Below, one piece after another: positions 59,465 through 64,000 of a stretch of 64,000 nucleotides of DNA (position 1 is the first letter of the stretch; every line of letters begins with the position of its first letter). Position numbers and translations under genes: made by a program. The notes below the pieces were generated by a model that was not told the origin of the DNA, made no database searches, and saw only the letters and a list, made by a program, of their open reading frames with translations. The DNA lies in contig JAFCMP010000177.1 of NCBI GenBank assembly GCA_017506865.1, positions 1-64,000 on the forward strand. The letters run 5' to 3'. This DNA comes from Tribonema minus (Eukaryota; Sar; Xanthophyceae; Tribonematales; Tribonemataceae).

Positions 59465-60936
59465 TCACTCGCTTGACGCGTCTGCAGCACCCGCAGCGAG
59501 CCGATCTAGAGCCAGCCGAGCTGACTGCGCTGCGTCACTATGATTGGAGCATCTGGGGATGGCATTAGCTACTGCTTTGTGGGCGCCTGCGGTGTTGAGC
59601 CGTGCTGCTGCACTTGCATCAGCGCTCAGCGCGCATATCGCTTGCAGCACCGTGGTCAACGCTTTGCTGCTGCTAAGAGCCGGTATGAGCAGCACCGCGT
59701 TCAAAAATGTTGTCGCCGCTTCACACGCTCCAGCCTCCACCAGACTGAGAGCCATGTCCTGCGAGTGTGCCTCGGCTGCTGCGGCCAGCGCTGCGAGTGC
59801 CTCCAGGCCAGGATGGTGCCAGAGCCAACTCGTATCGTTGCGCCTGTGGTGGTATTCTTTGAACAGCTGCACAGCCCTCACGACGGCATCACATGCGCCT
59901 GCGGCGTAAAACCGGGCGCTGTCGGCAGGCGCCTTTGTCGCAAGCGCTGCGATCGCCATCGCAGCCAAGAGGACCCAAACGCATTCAGAGTCTGCGCTGA
60001 ACGTCCCGCCTCTGGTGCACAGCCTGTCTACAGCCGCCATGATGGCCTCAGCGACACCCGCTGCCAGGAAGTGCGCAGCACTGCCGCCGTGATGTACCAG
60101 CGCCGCCAACGCAATGAGCGTGTGTCTGGCAGCACCATGTGCTGTAGATGCTGCGAGAGCCTCCATGAGTGCCTCGCCTGCGCCTGCATCGAGGAACTGC
60201 TGCGCAATGGCGGCGCCGACGCCACCGGTGTTGCGCTGCGTGATCCCTTCAACGGCTGACGCAGCTGCGGCCTGCAGATCCTGCTGAGTGATGTCAGTGC
60301 GCATGGCGGCGACGACTGCTTGTGCAATCTGCGCTGCATGAAGCTGCTGCGGCAAGGTGATGTCCGCTGGCCCCAAGCAAGGCACAGCCAGAGTGTACAG
60401 GGCGTACAGCGCCTGCTTCGGCACCGTAGCGTGCTGGACATGTGCTCGCACCGCTGCAACCAGAGCATCAGTGGCGCCAACTCTCGCTAAGTGAAGTGCA
60501 CGATCAACTCCAGCAGAGCCGGCACAATCAGCAACACTTGCCATTGCCACACATGCGATTGCTTGAACGTCAGCATCGGCAGCGTGTGTGTGCATGGCAG
60601 CAATCAGTGCTGTGCCGATGCCAGCGTCTTGAAATCTGCAGCAGTTTGCGGGGCAATCATCAACCAGACTGCATACTGCTCGGAGGGCTGTTGTCTGAAC
60701 GGTGGCGTCAGGGAGTGGGTGACAAGAGTGGTAGCCAGCGCAGCACACGCCCCAGCCTGCCCTAAGCTGCGCCCGATGATACTAATACTATCATCGTACG
60801 ATTCGCCTGCGGTGAGCTCAGTAATAGCATGGGTAGCCCACACCTGAATGCCTGCATCCTCAGGAAACGTTCGCATCATTCGCACCACCTGTGCCTCACG
60901 CGTCAAAGCCGGGTGCAGCTGGGACCCTTCCTCCAT
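59465..60936 (-). pseudogene. ARM-repeat-like gene with one frameshift (left copy of an inverted pair)
   Basis: The product starts MEEGSQLHPALTREAQVV and is an Ala-rich helical repeat protein of about 490 residues. It has armadillo-like units (AVCSLVDDCPANC, LIAAMHTHAADADVQAIA, LEALAALAAAAEAHSQ, GACEAATTFLNAV). It is intronless and closely similar to 61432-62926 over its whole length. Against that paralogue one base is missing at about 60701-60722, after LVTH, so the N-terminal and main parts lie in different frames. This may be a pseudogene or a sequencing or assembly indel. Armadillo-type repeats mediate protein binding; no specific role can be given. Confidence 0.65.
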
Positions 60937-61431
60937 GATTACACCTGCTCCTCAAGCAGAAGCTGGCCGCAATGCAAAGCCCCTCGGATAGCTTGAGAAA
61001 TGTTGACACCTTTGCGACGCAGTAAGATGCAGGTCAGCGCTGCTGTTTGCTGATGCCAGGAGTGCCATGAATTCTTGAGTGTTATATGATTGTGAGACAT
61101 CATGCAGCAGTCACTTGCGCTGCGGGCTCGTAGCACGGAAAGCGACTTTGTGGTTGGAAAGCGACGACCACTGCCGCCCTGCAGTTCGAGGTCAGGAAAC
61201 GTGTCGACGTCAGGAAACGTGTCGAGATGAATGGTGTCGGCCGACGATGTGAGTGAGCTTACCTGAGTTACGCAGCAACCAGCCGCACATGCGGCTACTC
61301 TTTTCTAGATCTCCGAATCTTCAAGTTTGAAGATCAGAGTTGAAGATTTTTTCTGCGTAGTTCGAACAGAGCACAGCCCAATATCTCAAAAGGCTGGTTT
61401 TTCTCAGTGAGGAGCAGAAGGAGGCTCGCTC
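60937..61431. promoter_or_regulatory. Centre of the inverted ARM gene pair (divergent promoter region)
   Basis: The 495 bp between the two divergent start codons contain an internal direct repeat of GTCAGGAAACGTGTCGA (about 61190-61222). The region is not itself obviously palindromic, so the inverted homology appears confined to the genes. Promoter function is inferred from position. Confidence 0.45.
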
Positions 61432-62926
61432 ATGGACGATGGGGCGCAGGCGCACGCGGCTTTAACGTTTGAGGCGCAGGTGGCGCGGATGATGCGGTCG
61501 TTTCCCGCTAATGCCAGCATCCAGGTGTGGGGCGCGCATGCGATGTGTGCGCAGATCATGGACGACGTAAATGATATCGAATTCAAGGACAGGTTGGGTC
61601 AGGCAGGGGCATGTGCCGCGCTGGTTACCGCTCTCGTCACGCACGGTCACAGCGCCACCGTTCAGACAACAGCCCTCCGAGCAGTATGCAGTCTAGTTCA
61701 TGATTGCCCCGCGAATTGCTGCAGATTTCAAGACGCTGGCATCGGTGCGGCACTGATAGCTGCCATGCGCACACACGCTGCCGATGCTGGTGTTCAAGAG
61801 GCCGCATGTTCCGCCATGGCAACTTTTGCTTATAAATAATGTCCGTTCTGCAGAAGTCGATCGTGCGTACAGGACGGCGGCAGCTGGCGCCATTGATGCT
61901 CTGGCTGAAACGCTGCGAGCACACGTACAGCACCCGAAGGTGCTGCGTCAGGCCCTGTACGCACTGGGCGCCATGGTTGTGTGTCGTTACCCGCCAGCAG
62001 ACGTCACCTTGCCGCAGAAGCTTCATGCAGCGCAGGCTGCACAAGCAGTCGCCGCCGCCATGCGCACTGACATCACTCAGCAGGATCTGCAGACCGCGGC
62101 TGCGTCGGCCATTGAAGGGATCACGCAGAACAACAACGGTGGCGTCGGCGCCGCCATTGCGCAGCAGTTCCTTGATGCAGGCGTAGGCGAGGTACTCATT
62201 GAGGCGCTCACAGCGTCCACAGCACATGGCACTGCCAGATTCACGCTCAAGGCGTTGACGGCGCTGGCGCATCACGGCGGCAGCGCTGCGCAGCTTATGT
62301 CAGCGGTTGCCGCTGCGGCCATCATGGCGGCTGTCGGCAAGCTTTGCACCAGAGGCGGGACGTTAAGTGCAGTCTTTGTATGCCTATCGGTCCTCTCGGC
62401 TGCGATGTGGGCGATCGCAGCGCTTGCGACAAAGGCGCCTGCCGAGAGCGCCAGGTTTTACGCGGCAGGCGCATGTCAAGCCGTTGTGAGGGCTGTGCAG
62501 CTGTTCAAAGATGTCCACCGCAGGTCGAGTTGGTTCTGGCAGCATCCTGGCCTGGAAGCGCTCGCAGCGCTGGCCGCAGCAGCTGAGGCACACTCGCAGG
62601 ACATGGCTCTCAGTCTGGTGCAGGCGGGAGCGTGTGAGGTGGCAACGGCCGTGCTGAACGCAGTGCTGCTGGTGCCGCTTTCTGACGCCGGCTATAGAAT
62701 GCTGACCTCGGCGCTGCAAGCGATATGCACGCTGAGCGCTGATGCAAGTGCAGCAGCACGGCTCAGCGCGGCAGGCGCTCGCGAAGCAGTAGCCAGTGCC
62801 ATTCCCAGATGCCGTGAAGGTGATGACGCAGCTGCACGGGCGGCGCAGCTGGCTCTACACCGGCTGGCTGCGGGTGCTGCAAACGCGGCAAGCGAGCGAG
62901 GTTCATGGCGTAGCAAGCATCGATGA
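61432..62926 (+). pseudogene. ARM-repeat-like gene with one frameshift (right copy of an inverted pair)
   Basis: This paralogue starts MDDGAQAHAALTFEAQVARM and ends GAANAASERGSWRSKHR, about 497 residues if read across the disruption. It shares the same repeat units (AVCSLVHDCPANC, LEALAALAAAAEAHSQDM, GACEVATAVLNAV). Around 61815-61850 it carries four extra bases relative to the other copy, which moves the frame and brings a stop just after MATFAYK. The rest of the frame is open and protein-like. Each copy is intact where the other is disrupted, which argues for recent function or for sequence error. Confidence 0.65.
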
Positions 62927-64000
62927 CAGGCCGCGTAGCACACATACGAAAGGGACAACTGTATCAGCATCAGAGCATGCACTTGCGGAGAGGGCACTTT
63001 GTCTTGCGGTAGATTTGTGATCCATGCAGTGACGCAACCGCTCGTGTTTGGCCATGACTCAAATCTGTCACCGAAAGACACTCCTGATTGAGTTTACCTG
63101 CATGCAGCTCAGCATGCTGCTGTTGTTTGGGGCTGTTGTGATATCACTGTCTGGCTGCAGAATCTGCTCGTGGTGCATGGTTGGTGCTGTCATGTTGACT
63201 GCAGAGTATCGTTACACCATCACATCTCCAGCCGCTTTCCTGACAGTACTAGTATTTGTGGGTGCAGAGCGCTTCTGGCAACAACATTACATGAAGTGGC
63301 ATCAGCACGGAACTCCGGCTAAGGTACAGGTATCACAGCATGCTGCCTTGCCCTCTTGCCGGGCATATGTATGAGGTGTTGCAGTTACTAGTAGCGCAGT
63401 GTTTACAGACTGGATGCAATGTCTGCCTTGTTCATGGACAGCTGAGCTGACGCTATCACCTGCAGGTATGATGTCACATGTGTCAAAAACGCTGAGCGCA
63501 TGTTTGCAGCATGCTGTTTTTTAAATGATGTGTGACATCGCAGCACGCATGGGCGCAAAGCTGCGCCCAACAGGCAGTGGCAGGACTGCTGCATCACTGC
63601 ACTGGTATCATGTGAACCACAGATCAATCGATTACAGCAGGGATCTGTCTGAACACTATGACTGCAACTCTTGCTGTGCCACTGCGCTGTTAGAAATGAT
63701 ATGGTTCTAGGCCATTATGTTCACCAGCCTCAGAGGGTGCCCCTTGTTGAGATTGAAGTTTCTTGGACAACGGTCCCATGGGGTCTTCCAGGCAGGATGC
63801 GAGGATCGCCGGGGTGCACAGCCAGCGGGCCGCTTGGCAGCATTGCTCATACAGTATTATTATAGTATGTCATTCTGCCGAATGGCAGCAGAACATGATC
63901 TAGATGTGCAGGACGTGGCAATGACAATCAGGCAAGAATATGAAAGGTGTTGCTCACTATACTGAAGCACTGTCGGATCAAGCAAGTCACTCATGTATTC
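62927..64000. other. Right end of window; one hydrophobic frame, no recognised gene
   Basis: A plus-strand frame at 63048-63374 (108 codons) has two hydrophobic stretches (LLLFGAVVISLSG and AAFLTVLVFVG) and could be membrane-embedded or part of an exon of a gene running out of the window. It matches no family I know. The rest shows only short frames. Confidence 0.3.

Overview
This window is nuclear DNA of a eukaryote, most likely a photosynthetic microalga. The evidence is multi-exon genes with GT-AG introns, conserved eukaryotic housekeeping proteins, GC-rich Ala/Gly/Gln-rich coding sequence, a type III polyketide synthase, and many short interstitial repeats of the TTAGGG telomere type. The lineage cannot be fixed from sequence alone. 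A Ty3/gypsy element carrying a DNA cytosine methyltransferase recalls the elements reported from charophyte algae (Klebsormidium) and dinoflagellates.

Layout. Positions 1-8221 (minus strand) hold a methyltransferase-bearing gypsy retrotransposon cut by the window edge. Positions 8222-17935 are gene-poor: a GCN/CAG low-complexity block, a possible unidentified minus-strand gene, a small hAT-like DNA transposon with terminal inverted repeats and a target duplication, and a satellite of about 180 bp. Next come two divergent gene pairs flanking a single gene. A CELF/BRN1-type three-RRM RNA-binding protein (minus, 28302-18283) lies head to head with translation factor eIF3d (plus, 28632-35488). 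A type III polyketide synthase follows (plus, 36825-38622). The cyclin-dependent kinase subunit CKS1 (minus, 43455-41479) lies head to head with the importin-alpha exporter CSE1/CAS (plus, 43874-54798). The right end has telomere-like repeats, a 5'-truncated LINE (56441-58235), a head-to-head telomere-repeat junction (59016-59057), and a divergent pair of paralogous ARM-repeat genes (59465-60936 minus, 61432-62926 plus), each with one frame disruption.

I could assign exon chains that keep frame from start to stop for CELF (9 exons, 728 aa), eIF3d (7 exons, 564 aa), the polyketide synthase (2 exons, 441 aa), CKS1 (4 exons, 93 aa, with a 10-nt microexon) and CSE1 (10 exons, 1003 aa).

The most striking signal is in the introns. 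In CELF, eIF3d, CKS1 and CSE1, intron sequence next to many exons consists of degenerate tandem copies of the exon edge together with its splice site. Donor-side copies lie downstream of the exon and acceptor-side copies upstream, in units of about 50-200 bp and up to six or more copies. Many copies keep a plausible splice site, and some keep the reading frame. This looks like a recurrent process that builds introns from exon-junction duplications and supplies arrays of decoy or alternative splice sites.
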